This document shows positions 35,301 through 45,734 of a stretch of DNA of 64,000 nucleotides, in pieces (within the stretch, counting starts at the first letter, position 1; each line of letters starts with the position of its first letter). The notes under the pieces were generated by a model. The model was not told the DNA's origin. It ran no database searches and saw only the letters and a list, made by a program, of their open reading frames with translations. The DNA comes from Schistocephalus solidus (lineage: Eukaryota > Platyhelminthes > Cestoda > Diphyllobothriidea > Diphyllobothriidae): positions 30,769 to 94,768 of the forward strand of contig WEDG01000704.1 of the NCBI GenBank assembly GCA_017591395.1, given 5' to 3'. Both the position numbers and the translations under genes were made by a program.

Positions 35301-36500
35301 CTCTGGTCTACAATTTGTCGAAATGTTACTGTTAAGAGAGCTGAGATTATTGTACAATGGCATATTTGGATGAAAACCTTGGAAGGGAAGGTTATATTGT
35401 GGCGCTTGAAAGATAGGTTGCGGGAGAGAAATTAGATTTTGAGGCAAGTAAGCATAAATTGGCGGAAAACGTGCATTTGAAAAATGAATAAATGATTTCG
35501 AAAAACTGGAAACATAATTAGAAGCGTTAATTATTTGGGGATTTTGGACACTTTTTGGGTTGGGAAAGATGATAACGTTAGCGTTCGCAGCTGTTGTAGA
35601 TGCTAAGGGGTTTGCAAGTTTCCCATCGGTAATGACATCACTGATTTTAATGCCTGGATTAGCCAATGATTCAGATTTACTAGGAGTTTTCTTAGGCTTA
35701 GTAGGTTCGGTAGCTAAAGAAGGCATGGTTTTCTTGGAATGAGAAAGAAGTGGCGTTGACACAAGTTCACTCAAACCAGGAACAACGGTAACTGGTGAAG
35801 ATTCAGCTGGAATCAAAATTCCTGTCGATCCGGAGGACCGTGGGTTTGAATTAGCTAGAGAACAAACCTCTGAGATAACTTTTGGTATCGAAGTTGTAAA
35901 CCAAGGCTTCTTGTTTGCTAATGAGAGTGAAACCCGACGTTCCATTGGGGTTTTATACTTACAGATGAACAACTTGTTTTTTTATATTGAGCTGAGTGCT
36001 CATGCTTAGAGAAAATAAGGTCAACTTCAATCGCTAAAAAAGTTTGACCAGATTTGGCGGGTTTTTGCTACGGGAAGACAACCTTTAAGTTTAAGCGACT
36101 TTAAAGTTAAAAGCCGCATGAGTAAAGGAAATAAAATGCAACGTCCAGAGGGATTTTAATGTCGGGGACGATTTTTAAAAGAAAATTGAAACTTCTCTTA
36201 TGTCGTGCAATTGACTCAGTACTGACCATGTTTATAAAAGGCTCTAGTTTCTCGCATTTTTGAGAAGTGAGTTAAGACAACTTTCCCTCAAAAATGGTAC
36301 CAAGGATCGTGAAGAGAGAACCATATTTAGACATAAACGTATTAAAGTTTTCCAGGGCGCCAGGGTCTAATTTCTTCATGCTTAAGGTGGGTTGCTCAAG
36401 TGGAAGTTTTTCGCAAAGAGGATGTTTGCGTCAAAGCACTGACTGGGGTTTCATATTGATTTTAAAATATAAGGATTTTTCAAATCGATAACACGAAAGG
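32340..36500 (-). mobile_element. Near full-length CR1-like retrotransposon D
   Basis: The longest element in the window, read on the minus strand. An ORF1-like segment starts near 36375 (MKKLDPGALENFNTFMSKYG). A 427-codon frame follows (35972-34689) with a Ser/Pro-rich region and an EN domain (VVNKMAELRTVAFELDPDVL, CITESWAHSL, IIVGDFNLPDIDW). A linker is at 34264-33851. RT starts with SSQHGFLPDHSCETCH and GIYFDFSKAFDKVPHKRLL (33656-33381) and has an intact YADD at 33249-33238. The thumb and C-terminal region, 219 codons (33024-32365), include LRFYRMFVLPILEFCCPLFG and RYSFLWNNLPIEIRSLTSLS. A few stops and frameshifts separate these pieces, and the usual EN Asn is replaced in LVSLSARS. It is recently active in appearance but not intact. 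Confidence 0.85.
34689..35972 (-). CDS. 427-codon EN-bearing open frame of retrotransposon D
   Basis: The N-terminal 230 residues are low-complexity, Ser/Pro/Asn-rich and unrecognised, and may be ORF1 C-terminus or linker. From about residue 265 the AP-type endonuclease is recognisable: SARSVVNKMAELRT, CITESWAHSL, RHDRAEKRGSGRLFYI, FNPPCYSGNESELCELF and VGDFNLPDIDWQ. It would nick the genomic target for target-primed reverse transcription. The final S-D-H motif falls beyond a frameshift near 34690-34520. Confidence 0.75.
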   Translation of the reverse strand: MFICKYKTPMERRVSLSLANKKPWFTTSIPKVISEVCSLANSNPRSSGSTGILIPAESSPVTVVPGLSELVSTPLLSHSKKTMPSLATEPTKPKKTPSKSESLANPGIKISDVITDGKLANPLASTTAANANVIIFPNPKSVQNPQIINASNYVSSFSKSFIHFSNARFPPIYAYLPQNLISLPQPIFQAPQYNLPFQGFHPNMPLYNNLSSLNSNISTNCRPEQFWFHTFRFFFSVIFSATKLSFFINTDKRNLQLRNTLSLVSLSARSVVNKMAELRTVAFELDPDVLCITESWAHSLISDSTLAIDNFNLYRHDRAEKRGSGRLFYIKSSFVHFLFQLSISSFSGNVCFASVILPQNKKALIGCVFNPPCYSGNESELCELFEKVADTQFDVKIIVGDFNLPDIDWQANSSPPKHQKLVDTIKF

Positions 36501-37726
36501 AAATTGTCACTAGTAACGTTTTGTGGAATAAAAGATGTTTTATTTGAAATATGTGTTTGAATCAGGGCACTGCAACAAATATCTGCTAGATAACGAGTTT
36601 ACACTGAAAATAGAATTAGCGAAGATGCTATGTAGTATGAAAAATTATATTAACTTTTATACCAGTTACTGCAAATTATTCTTTGCTAAAAATAAGGTAA
36701 ACTTACAAAATTTCAACTTTATTTCTAGAAGTAACCTTTAGATTCCGTCCCTTTGACGTAAATATGCGAGAGCTTTAATGAGGCTATGCACGGTGAAAAA
36801 GTTTTAAACTGTTTATTTCTCCCTTTTTTCAATTGCAATAACTGCAGGTGTGTGCAGCTGATAATGAGGTAAAAATACAATAAATTATCAATAAAAAAGC
36901 TAATATTTTCTACAGGAAACGAAGAAATCGATTTAAAATTCGAGAATTCACTTAAAAAATTTGAACCAACCGCCTTCGACTTTGACCTTGATTTTGTGCA
37001 GAAGGGAAGAAAATATATCGTTTGAATCCGCCTTTAGAACGTTAACCGGGACGCCATCTGGTCTAGGACTGTAAGATTGACGAAAACGCCGAATGGCTAC
37101 GGCCACGTCCCAGAAGGTATAAGTTATGTTTTCAAGGACGTTACCGGTCCAAACCCAGATGTTTGGAAAGTGAACGACCGAACGTTCACTAAAAGTTATA
37201 GACCAGAACGCATTGAAGCTATCAGCCGTCAACTTAGAGTCAGCTATAGGGTTTCCAAAAGCATCTCAAAGTACATGGTACTGAGTTTTTCTCTGCGCTT
37301 TTTCTGTGTGCGAAAAGAGTTGTGCAACATTTAAAGAAGAGATTTCGGGAAAGTTAACCTCTTCAGCTTGTCGTTTTTTTGTCAGAGAGCGTCTTAGCCT
37401 CTTCAAAGATTTGTTGGATCAAGGGCAGGATGGAAGTGTCATTTAGTAGATGAAAACGATGCGAGAGTCTACGCAGTCTATGGCAGAAAGATAAAGGGAG
37501 GTAGACTTCGTCCGTGTCATTAATTATTTTCTTACGGGGAAAAAAACATGAAACGAGTAGACTAAGAACTAGGTAGAATATATCATTACAAACATTCAAA
37601 TTTAAACATAGAAAGAAGTTAGTACAATAGTGGAAATTTAGGTGTGTAAGCAATTCCCTCATATTTGCTGATCTGAAATCACGGAAAAAGCTATATTTTT
37701 TTGGAAAACGCTTCAGCAGCCGCTTT

Positions 37727-38440
37727 TTATAGTGTAGAAAGAACTATAGTATGATCAGAATTCCCAAGTGGATCTAAAGGTGACACTGACAATGGCTGAT
37801 AACCTCTACAAAAAATAAGATCAAGTATATTTGATCCTCGGGTGGGAAAATCAACTACCTTGTCCCATATGCCTATATCTATGGCCTCAAGTAGGTCTTC
37901 GAACATTGCAGGACCGGAAGTTGGAAACCAGTAAACTTCAGGAAGATTGAAGTCACCTGAAATCAAGCAGTACTTCAGATTTAAGTCAGCTGCGGCATGA
38001 AATGCCAGCGAGAGACAAAGATCGTAATCCGCGCTGGCATTGGGTGGGCGATAGACACTACCAAAAAGTAAAGAGTAGTTATCTTTTAGAACTACTCGGA
38101 GCCAACAGCTCTCCTCTACCGCAGTAAATTGGCGATAGTCCGATTGAAAAAATGTAAGTGGTTGCTTAACATAAACACAGCTTCCTCCACCATGGCCCTC
38201 GTGTCGATCATTCCGAATGTAAGCGTAGCCTAGAATAGAGAGTTCGGAGTCGGATACACAGGGTGTTGCCCATGTCTCTGTAACTATTACAATGTCCGTG
38301 GCGGTGGATGAAAACCAAGTCTGGAGCAAAGGCATCTTATTAAGCAGAGATCTGGCATTGAGGACGATTAGTTTAAGCGGGCACGTTTTAGGTTTCTGAA
38401 ACGGGACAGTTAGGCTGTCAGAGTGACTGCCTTCGGCCAA
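37727..38440 (-). CDS. Endonuclease domain of retrotransposon E, intact frame
   Basis: A 237-codon uninterrupted frame with every recognisable AP-endonuclease landmark in order: LIVLNARSLLNKM, IVIVTETWATPCVSDSELS, GHGGGSCVYVKQ, FGSVYRPPNASADYDL, YCLISGDFNLPEVYW and LGNSDHTIVLSTL. The expected catalytic N, E, Y, D-x-N and S-D-H residues are all present. It is the best-preserved enzyme domain among the repeats here. Confidence 0.85.
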   Translation of the reverse strand: MAEGSHSDSLTVPFQKPKTCPLKLIVLNARSLLNKMPLLQTWFSSTATDIVIVTETWATPCVSDSELSILGYAYIRNDRHEGHGGGSCVYVKQPLTFFQSDYRQFTAVEESCWLRVVLKDNYSLLFGSVYRPPNASADYDLCLSLAFHAAADLNLKYCLISGDFNLPEVYWFPTSGPAMFEDLLEAIDIGIWDKVVDFPTRGSNILDLIFCRGYQPLSVSPLDPLGNSDHTIVLSTL

Positions 38441-38555
38441 ATAAATGCTCTTTTCACTTGAACTATCTGTCCATCCCTTATTTTTAGATTTTCCTCGCCA
38501 ACGGTCTTTCGTGTTTCCAGTTCTATTATTAGCTGTTGCGTTTTCATTCGCTCTT

Positions 38556-39678
38556 TCAGCCCATATTCCGGTTGAAAAAGAAAACTTGAGAATGCGGACC
38601 CCACAGGGTTGACTGTCTCTGTAGCAGGAGTTGTGCTTGTGCTTCGTTTTCCAAGATGATTTTAAGAGGTCTTGGTCGAGGATTTGAAACGGGTTTAGAC
38701 AGAGTCTTCCCTATTCTATATGCCTTGAGAATGTGAATGGACTTCCCGTCCATTAGAAGCGTTTTTGCATACAATTGAAGGTGTTCCAAGTCATGTTTAA
38801 CTCGCTCCTTTGGAATAATTGAAGCTGACTCTGGGACACCTTTAATGACTTCATTCTGTTTTCGACTCAATCGAGGGCCCATTTGTAACTCAGATTTCAG
38901 CTGAGTGAGTACTGGCAACCAGTTCACTTTGCTTGATAGGTCCAGATGAACCGGGGGTTCGGCAGGCTGGAGCGAAATCTCTGCACGACTTGTTCTTCTT
39001 AGACCTTTTCTTCTTTGGCTTTACAAACTCGCCAACCTCTTCAACATCACATGTTGGTGCAACGTCTACCAGTGATGTAGCGATGTGCGGTAAAGCCAGA
39101 TTAGTGCTGATGCTACCTGAACTAAGTACTGGTGGAGTGGCGCAAGGACTAGATGGGGCACCCTTCGGAAGTAGCGAAAATTCCTCTGGTTTACCGGGTC
39201 CAGCAATCGCGATATGTTTAATGTGACTTTTATGTAAGCTTGAAGAAGCCATATATGAATACGAACTTTGCTTTGTGGTAGGTTTATTACAAACAGGAGC
39301 TTTTTTAGCATTCGGGCAAGATATAGATTTTTTAAAGTTATCTATTTCTTGTCTTTGATGGCTTATTTCCTGCTCCATCCCTGAGAATTTCTGCTGGAGG
39401 CTGAAACACCCCATCCATGTTTCATCTTCGTAAGCTACATAAGTGAAGCTTACTGAACCCTTACCCCATTTAGCGGGAGGTGAACAAATAGCAGAATAAC
39501 GATAGTTCCAATTGTTTTCTGCTTGTCCATTAACTTGCTTAACAAGATCCCCTGCCAATATGGCCAAGTGGGTAGAGGCACCGATAGACGGTCCCAAGCA
39601 ATGTTGTGGTGCAGATTCAAAACTAGGTCGTGGACCAATTTTTTGTGACAATACACTTAAGGAACTTGAGTTTTGCAT
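38556..39678 (-). CDS. ORF1-like protein of retrotransposon E (two frames)
   Basis: Two overlapping frames: 39678-38890 (262 codons) and 38927-38556 (123 codons). The first has a short coiled-coil-like stretch (QQKFSGMEQEISHQRQEIDN) and a Lys-rich patch (VKPKKKRSKKNKS). The second resembles the RRM-like nucleic-acid-binding domain of CR1/L2 ORF1 proteins: LLMDGKSIHILKAYRIGK, then RPRPLKIILENEAQAQLLLQ. A frameshift at about 38900 probably separates what was one protein. Confidence 0.65.
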
Positions 39679-39881
39679 GTTGGAATTGCCACAAAATTAA
39701 CAGATAGTCAGTTAGGATATTCAACAATGAGAATATGAAAATGTAAGGACTCAGCCTTTGGTTTGAGCCCCTACTGCGATTGAGAGCAGATTCAGGGAGC
39801 ACACAGCCGGCGTGAGTTTAAGAAAGCAGCAAAGATCGAGGGTCCAAGTCGCAATTTACAAACTCAGAGGAATATAAAGAC

Positions 39882-39973
39882 AATTCTTTAATAATTTTCC
39901 AGCACCATGTCTTCTACACTGAGGTAGAGACTAAAAACTCGTAGGTTCGAGGTACTTGAAATTCGAAACCAAT
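39882..39973 (+). repeat. Dispersed about 92-bp repeat, copy b
   Basis: The inverted partner of 24732-24823. It lies between element E and RT fragment F, outside any recognisable coding sequence. Confidence 0.75.
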
Positions 39974-40009
39974 GAGCTCCCTCTACTGATATGCTGGCAG
40001 GATTCTTTT

Positions 40010-40710
40010 ACACGTCAATTTACTTTACACATATCGATGACCTTAAATTTACACTTGCCAGATTTATTGTTGTAAACGTTTATTAGGAACGGTATTGGCC
40101 CTAGTACTGAAACCTAAGGAACACCACTCTCAACCGCAGCTGAATTTGACCTCTCTTGACCGATGCACACAACCTGGCGCTGACTCATGGGGAAGTTTTC
40201 GACCCGTTTGAGGAGGTTACCTCTGATTCCAATTCTTTCTAGCTTGTACAGCAGTCCCTGTTGCAGCACAGTATCGAATATCTTTTGGAAAGTCAATAAA
40301 AGTGACGTGAGCCGCGTGTCTATCTTGAAGTGCTTGGTCCCAGTTCAAGAGAGATTGCAGCAAATTTTTCTTGCAGGACCTTTGTTTTCGGAACCCGTGT
40401 TGACATTTTAATAACAAGTTATGAGCCTCTAGGAATTGCACCAATTTGCTCTTGATGATCCTTTCAATACTCTTGCCAAGGATGCATGTCAAGCTTACGG
40501 GCGTTAAATTTCTCACTGAAAACCAGCTACCACCTTTATATAAGGGAGTTATATGCGCCCTCTTCCAATCGATAGGAAGTGGGTTAGGGCCAAATGAGCT
40601 TTGAAAGTACTGACAGAAGTGCGGAAAGTTAATAGGCAAATTCTTTAGGAAGCTTTGGTGTAATCGCATCCAGCCCTGGAGATTTCAACTCGTTTCAACT
40701 CCCTTCAGAT
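40010..40710 (-). pseudogene. CR1-like RT fragment F
   Basis: Reverse-transcriptase N-terminal half on the minus strand: PLPIDWKRAHITPLYKGGSW, VRNLTPVSLTCILGKSIERI, CQHGFRKQRSCKKNLLQSLL (40600-40350), then a frameshift at about 40297 and FQKIFDTVLQQGLLYKLERI through SNSAAVESGVP (40296-40114). The first catalytic block reads FQKIFDT, where FQKAFDT is usual. The YADD part is absent. A third lineage, different from A/C/E and from D. Confidence 0.85.
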
Positions 40711-41024
40711 CATAACTTTTGAGAATATTATGTGGCTAATGCTTGCAGTCGGCAGGTACTGACTGTTGTTGCTCTTGGCTCTTTCACCTCTCTAACAATT
40801 ACAATTTTTATATATAATTTGAAAAATTCGTGCTTTTCTGGTTTTTCTTCCATAGATTCCCACTAACTGACTGAAAAATATTCGGGATCCCGACAATTCA
40901 CAGATAGCCATTATGTTTCTTCCTGACCCTCGGCCTGGCCGAGAATATTGAACGTTGAGCGACCTTAAATGATTCTTGATGGTCCTTTTTCGAAAGTTTG
41001 CTCTGGCGAATCTGGCTCTAAGTA
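40711..41024. other. Upstream region of the PGRMC-like gene
   Basis: No coding sequence recognised. It probably contains the promoter or 5' untranslated region of the following gene. I see no convincing TATA box or other defined site. Confidence 0.35.
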
Positions 41025-42142
41025 ATGTTTGCGTACGATTCTCTGGCTCCTAATATCTGGGTGTTTTGCGGCTCCTTGTGTTCCTCATCGGCCTTGCGCT
41101 GACTGCTTGCTACACCGTTCAGTGGTTAAATCGCAAGCCTAAGCATGGGGACGTTCCTAACATGCCGAAAAGAGATTTTACTCTCGATGAGCTTAGCCAG
41201 TTTAATGGCGAGGGGCCTGATGGACGAATACTAATAGCAGTCAATGGAAGTGTTTTTGATGTGACAAATAATGGAAAGAGCTTTTACGGCAAAGATGGAC
41301 CTTATGCAATGTTTGCGGGCCGTGACGCGTCTCGATCCCTTGCTATGTTCTCGGCAAACATGCCTCCACGCGTTGAAACTACGATGATCTGTCGGACCTT
41401 ACATCTGATCAAATGAACAAGCTCAAAGAATGGGAACTCCAGTTCCGAGGTTTGAGATCACGCTTTTTACAATTCGTATTTTATTGGATACAACAAATAT
41501 ATTTTATACGCAAGATCTATATAGATGCAGTGTTCGAACCCTTCCTAGTTAAGACAAGAAGATCTGTGACTAGATAAAATTATTCACTTTGTTTAGCAAA
41601 TAAGGCTTTTGCCCACAGTCAGGTTTTTGCGTTAATTTGCTTAAATCTCGCAAATACACTTCCCAGGATTTCATGCTGGAAGTATTGACTACCACTTCAT
41701 GACTGTAGGACAGCTTGGGAAAATTATCTTTAATGCATATGTTGCTGATTTAATCGGAAGTACTGTTTGCAGGCTGCGTATAATTACTTTAACTGAAACA
41801 GGTGTCAAACTTAAAATGCCGGTTTAGGAATGGCCGTTATGCTTTTGTCCATGTGTGAGGCCTCGCACGTATTTCAAAGGTACAGATAATTCTTAACTGT
41901 AAAATGTATAGATTTCTGCAGCAAACATTTGAGGAAAAATATTTAGCGTCGAATGCGTGTACCTGACTTTTACAACCATCACTATACAACTTTCCTACCA
42001 TCCTGCTTTACATTTAGAGCGATATCACCTGGTCGGCAGGCTTCTGGCACCGTCAGAACCCCATCATGTATATGAACGGGATGATGACGACACATGTGCA
42101 GGTGATGCATCGGCTGACACACCCAAGTCTAAGGATGACTAA
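41025..42142 (+). CDS. PGRMC: Membrane-associated progesterone receptor component-like protein (MAPR, cytochrome b5-like heme-binding)
   Basis: MAPR proteins are single-pass ER/plasma-membrane proteins that bind heme through tyrosine and act on cytochrome P450s and sterol metabolism. Exon 1 is 41025-41449, the intron (GT..AG) 41450-42017, and exon 2 42018-42142 (TAA). Landmarks are a hydrophobic anchor ([18 protein letters not shown]), [47 protein letters not shown] (both heme-region tyrosines kept, at 41285 and 41303), [20 protein letters not shown], and, across the intron with a split Glu codon, [10 protein letters not shown] and an acidic C-terminus. The predicted length is near 183 residues, the usual size. 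Two one-base deletions relative to the family frame (at the T-run 41064-41067, and at 41372-41379) break it. They may be sequencing indels or early decay. The chosen ATG (41025) needs the first correction. Confidence 0.85.
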
Positions 42143-42830
42143 ACACTTTCATTCTGACTTGCGAAAATTGGTTTACAACCTTGAATACGTTGGTGCTTTT
42201 TGCATTCGTCTTTATCTCCCCTTTTGTGTCATCCAATAACTCCCACGTTAAATGCCTTATTTTACGAAGACTGTCATTATGCACACCCTCTATTGTGTAA
42301 CCCAAGGCTAATCCGTCGAATATAGGTCCATCCCCTGTCTCTTTTCTTCTCCCATACCTTTAATATCCATTGAAGGAAAGAAATCCGGCAAAAAAATAGG
42401 AATTTTAATTTGGTGGCACATTTTAAGCTTGCCCGCCCCGACTGTTTGTTTGATGTACTATAAACCCAGCTCGATCATGAGTTTGAATTAGTTCTGTTAG
42501 GTTTCTGACTTTATCAAGCGCAAGGGACAGCTTTTTGCTGTATTTGATATGTACTATCTAAAGCCAGTTGAACAGGCCGCAGAAAATGGGTTGATAAACT
42601 CCGCTTCGGTCTATTTCCAGGTCGCAGATACCGTTAACTCTCTACTTTTATTCCGCCCTCTGTATCCATGGTCTGGACTGTTCATTTCTAACTTCGATGT
42701 CATCATTCAAGAGTCCAAAAGTGGGTCATATGATGGCAACAGTTGGACTTTGCAAACGACCGTTACATCTTGCCTTACTGCGTGTTCGCAGCATTGACTT
42801 GCGACGATTCTATAACATTCTTCTATCTCG
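42143..42830. other. Interval between the PGRMC-like gene and the large inverted repeat
   Basis: No gene recognised. It presumably includes the 3' untranslated region of the PGRMC-like gene. Confidence 0.4.
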
Positions 42831-43115
42831 CCTTCGGCGCAGGCGCCAGGACGGTGCGCAGGTCATCGTAGAATTTGTCCTTCACCGCATCGGAGTTCGT
42901 CATTAGGGAGCGTAGGCGCTGATGATTGTGGCAGCCCTCTCCTCCAGCGGACCCTGCTGAGAGGATCGGGTCTCGCTGAAGGCAGCAATGTCCACCTTGC
43001 AGTGCGCCAGCTCCCGGGCGACCATCACCGTCCTCCTTTCCGTCCAGTTGCTCCTCGGATTGTCTAAAAGGGAACAAATATTCCAGGCTGATAATGTGAG
43101 TGGACTCACCCAAGC
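42831..43115 (-). pseudogene. 5' end of RTE-like retrotransposon, left-arm copy
   Basis: On the minus strand it reads [48 protein letters not shown], and then in another frame [15 protein letters not shown]. This is the endonuclease start of the family seen complete at 52.7-56.5 kb. It carries the same internal deletion as the right-arm copy and ends at the duplication breakpoint. Confidence 0.85.
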
Positions 43116-43299
43116 AGCCCGGAGGGTATGGCGCGGGGATGGGGACGGGTGTATTGTTGTTTGTTTGAGTTTTACGGCCGCGTATTTTGTGAGCTACGAG
43201 CCGCCGCCGGCTGAAAAATATATCTTACCGAGCATTTTTAGGGCACCTTTTCTAGCCCCTTCGTCCACGAAGAGGCAAGCAGTGCTGTCCCTAAATAGG

Positions 43300-43650
43300 G
43301 CTGCTTGGACATCCCAGACGGCTGCCGAACTCCACTATGGGTCAGAGTTTTGTTTTAGTGGGAGAACGACCCGAGTTAGCCTGGGCCGCCTACGGGGTTG
43401 CTGTCGCCCCCACAGCAGGACTTTTTGAGAGGGGGGAGGTGGGAAGTTCGGGAGTCAGACATACCGGGCGTGGAGGCACACACAACACCGGAGACCGAAC
43501 GGCTGCCGAACTCCACTATGGGTTACGGTTTTTTTAGTGAGCGAGCGACCCGAGTAAGCCTGTGCCGCCTACGGGTGGTGGGAATTTCGGGAGTCAGACA
43601 TACCGTGTGTGGAGGCACACACTGCACCGTACACCCTCACCTGGTTTAAC
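43300..43650 (-). repeat. Repeated 5' units of the retrotransposon, left arm
   Basis: Two to three imperfect tandem units of about 140-180 bases. Each contains ggctgccgaactccactatg, a gagcgacccgagt-like segment, tgccgcctacggg and gggagtcagacatacc. They lie directly upstream of the endonuclease start, like 5' monomers that drive transcription in some LINE elements. The regulatory role is an inference. Confidence 0.65.
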
Positions 43651-44441
43651 CCACCAGCCGTGGCGGTTGCCCGGAGTGTGGTTGCTGGAAGAGCCCAGCT
43701 AGGAGGAGCCACAGTAAAGAGAGTTGGATAACAGTTAGAGACGACCACAGGGGCATTCACCACCTGCGCGAGGCAGATGGAGCGACCTAATGCTACCTGG
43801 GTGATGCCCACCTTAACTACACGCCGCACTACACTGCACGCACACATAAACACACGATAGTTCGACTGGATGGCAAGAAAAAGGCTAATCTTCGGGTTAC
43901 TAACCAAGACTTTCTTAAGGCAAAAGGTGAAAATCGAGTTTTCATGAGATAACGATGTTTGCGAACCGCAATATGGTCGAACTTCGAGCCTCACCCCGCC
44001 CCCCCCACGCAGTAAGGTTCTTGTATGGTTTAAGCGTGGAAAATACAAACCCGAGTCATGTTTATATCGAATTCAAGACCTGGCTTGCCGAATGTATCTC
44101 CCCAAATATATACCTAAAGTAGAAATTTCACTTTCAGTAAAGTGACTTGCCATGCTCCAAAACCTGCTGATTCACCATTGAGTCTGTCAGCCCTGATCGC
44201 AAAGCAATGGGCGTAATTCACAAAATACTCATGATCGTATAAAAATAGACACTTTATTAAAAGCGGGAGAACCTATGCCATCACCGGGAGTGGGATATGA
44301 GCTTTCTTTGTCCTATTTCAATGCAAATATCAATCCATGGCTCAGGTTTATGGTCAAATGGAACTTCTGCGAAGTTACTGATGACGACTGGACAGGTGTC
44401 TCGAGCTTTATAACGATACCACCATCCAAGAGATCACATTC

Positions 44442-44639
44442 ATGTCCGTGATGGTAGCAGCGGTGGTAGTGATGATGGTGGCGATAACGTTGTCGTGGCT
44501 GACCATGGCCTGTATTTGTCTACGACAAGACAGCGACATAACTCCTCCAAATTTTACGTTATTCGCAACCAATCGCATGAGACTGACTTATGTTTTAAAT
44601 GACTACATGCATATTATGGAAAATGCAATGAAGGCTTAA
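44442..44639 (+). other. 65-codon frame with hydrophobic start, unidentified
   Basis: The translation begins MSVMVAAVVVMMVAITLSWL, a strongly hydrophobic segment that could be a membrane span, and then becomes ordinary. The paired frame on the minus strand at 51166-51363 in the other arm differs by only a couple of residues. No family recognised. It may be chance. Confidence 0.2.
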
Positions 44640-44814
44640 GAGATACTGAACGGGGTGATCTTGCGAGGGTAGGTATCACTCAGGCATTATCAAATATATG
44701 ATCGCATGACTAGATGTAATCCAAAATAATTTTCAAAGACTACTGTATTCACTTAAGAAAAAAACTGTTTATGAAAGGATTTGGCTGCATGGTACGGAGG
44801 TTTGTACGTCCACG

Positions 44815-45478
44815 CCTAAACAGGACATGGGAATAGGAACCATTCCCGCGGGCTTGAGGTAAAATCTCTTACGGTAAATTTCAGGAGGGCTAAATATACC
44901 CATAAATTAAGGCTAGCAATAACCCCAACACAAAACTAAACAGTCACCTTAGTATTAACCCTAGCCCTACCCTAAACCTGAACCCAGCAGTTAACCCCAT
45001 AGTAACCTCAACCGTTAGCCTAATCATCACGCAAACACAAACTGCGTACTTGTTCGTGAAGGGAAACTCTCAAGGCTGGGCAGTAAGGGCGCCGATGGTG
45101 AGAGAAGAAAAACAAGGGTGTGTTAAAATACTGGGCAATGATGCCTGGTACGGCCGCCTTAACAGGACACAGCAATGGAGACCATCCACACTACACATAG
45201 CTTTGCGCCAGATTCCGGTGAAATTAGACTCGGTATTTAGGTTTGTGCTTAAGGTGACAGTTTGAGTTAGGGTCATGATTAGGCTGAGGGTCAAGGTTAT
45301 TTTCCTGTTAACTGTAGGGTTTGGTTTAGGGTAGGGTTAAGATTAAAGCGACAGTTTATTTTTATGTTGAGGTTAGTGTTAGCAGTAAGACACGCGCATA
45401 TTTACCCTTCCTGAAATTTACCATAAGGCGCCCTTTTTAAACGGGTTAGGCGGTTCCTATGCCCGTGTCCTGTTTAGG
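44815..45478. mobile_element. Palindromic MITE-like element, left-arm copy
   Basis: 664 bases bounded by cctaaacaggacatggg at one end and cccgtgtcctgtttagg at the other, so it has terminal inverted repeats. Just inside the ends, ggtaaatttcagga and tcctgaaatttacc pair as well. The interior carries degenerate telomere-like runs (ttaaccctagccctacccta and its mirror) on both sides of a central non-repetitive block. No transposase, so it is non-autonomous. Frames inside it (for example 45050-45265) are by-products of the palindrome. Outside the ends, tgaccatacacgccatccc follows on one side only. Confidence 0.7.
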
Positions 45479-45734
45479 TGACCATACACGCCATCCCTTT
45501 CAAATACTAGGTTGGGGTAAAATTTCTGCAGCACCTGCGACAATCATTATTTTTACATGACTTGTTAAAGTTCTTGTTCATATTTACATGTCCCTTGAAT
45601 GTTTTCGTCCAGATTCGCACGTCCTTTTGATGTTTTTGCATATACTTGCACCTCTTATGAAGGTGGTACTAATCTTTTACAAAGTGTTCCAATCTTAAAT
45701 TTATTCATATATTTCCGATATCTTTGAATAAAAA

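Larger units (their letters stand above)
36948..39700 (-). mobile_element. CR1/L2-like retrotransposon E: ORF1, intact EN, truncated RT
   Basis: On the minus strand, ORF1-like frames come first (39678-38556), then a complete EN (38440-37727), a linker (37662-37363) and only the first RT block (RRFRQSYSPRPDGVPVNVLK, 37232-36948), after which the element breaks off. It is the same subfamily as A and C but better preserved. The RT loss at 36948 means it cannot move by itself. Confidence 0.8.

Noticed and set aside
43300..43650. CRISPR-like array
   Set aside because: Only two to three imperfect long units upstream of a retrotransposon, in an animal genome. No short direct repeats with unique spacers anywhere in the window.
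45050..45265. 71-codon frame inside the MITE-like element as a protein
   Set aside because: The same frame appears mirrored at 50541-50756 only because the region is an inverted duplication. There is no domain, and the opposite strand is also open.
44900..45400. Interstitial telomere or chromosome-fusion scar
   Set aside because: The TTAGGG-like units are degenerate, occur on both strands and are bounded by terminal inverted repeats. A MITE interior fits better.
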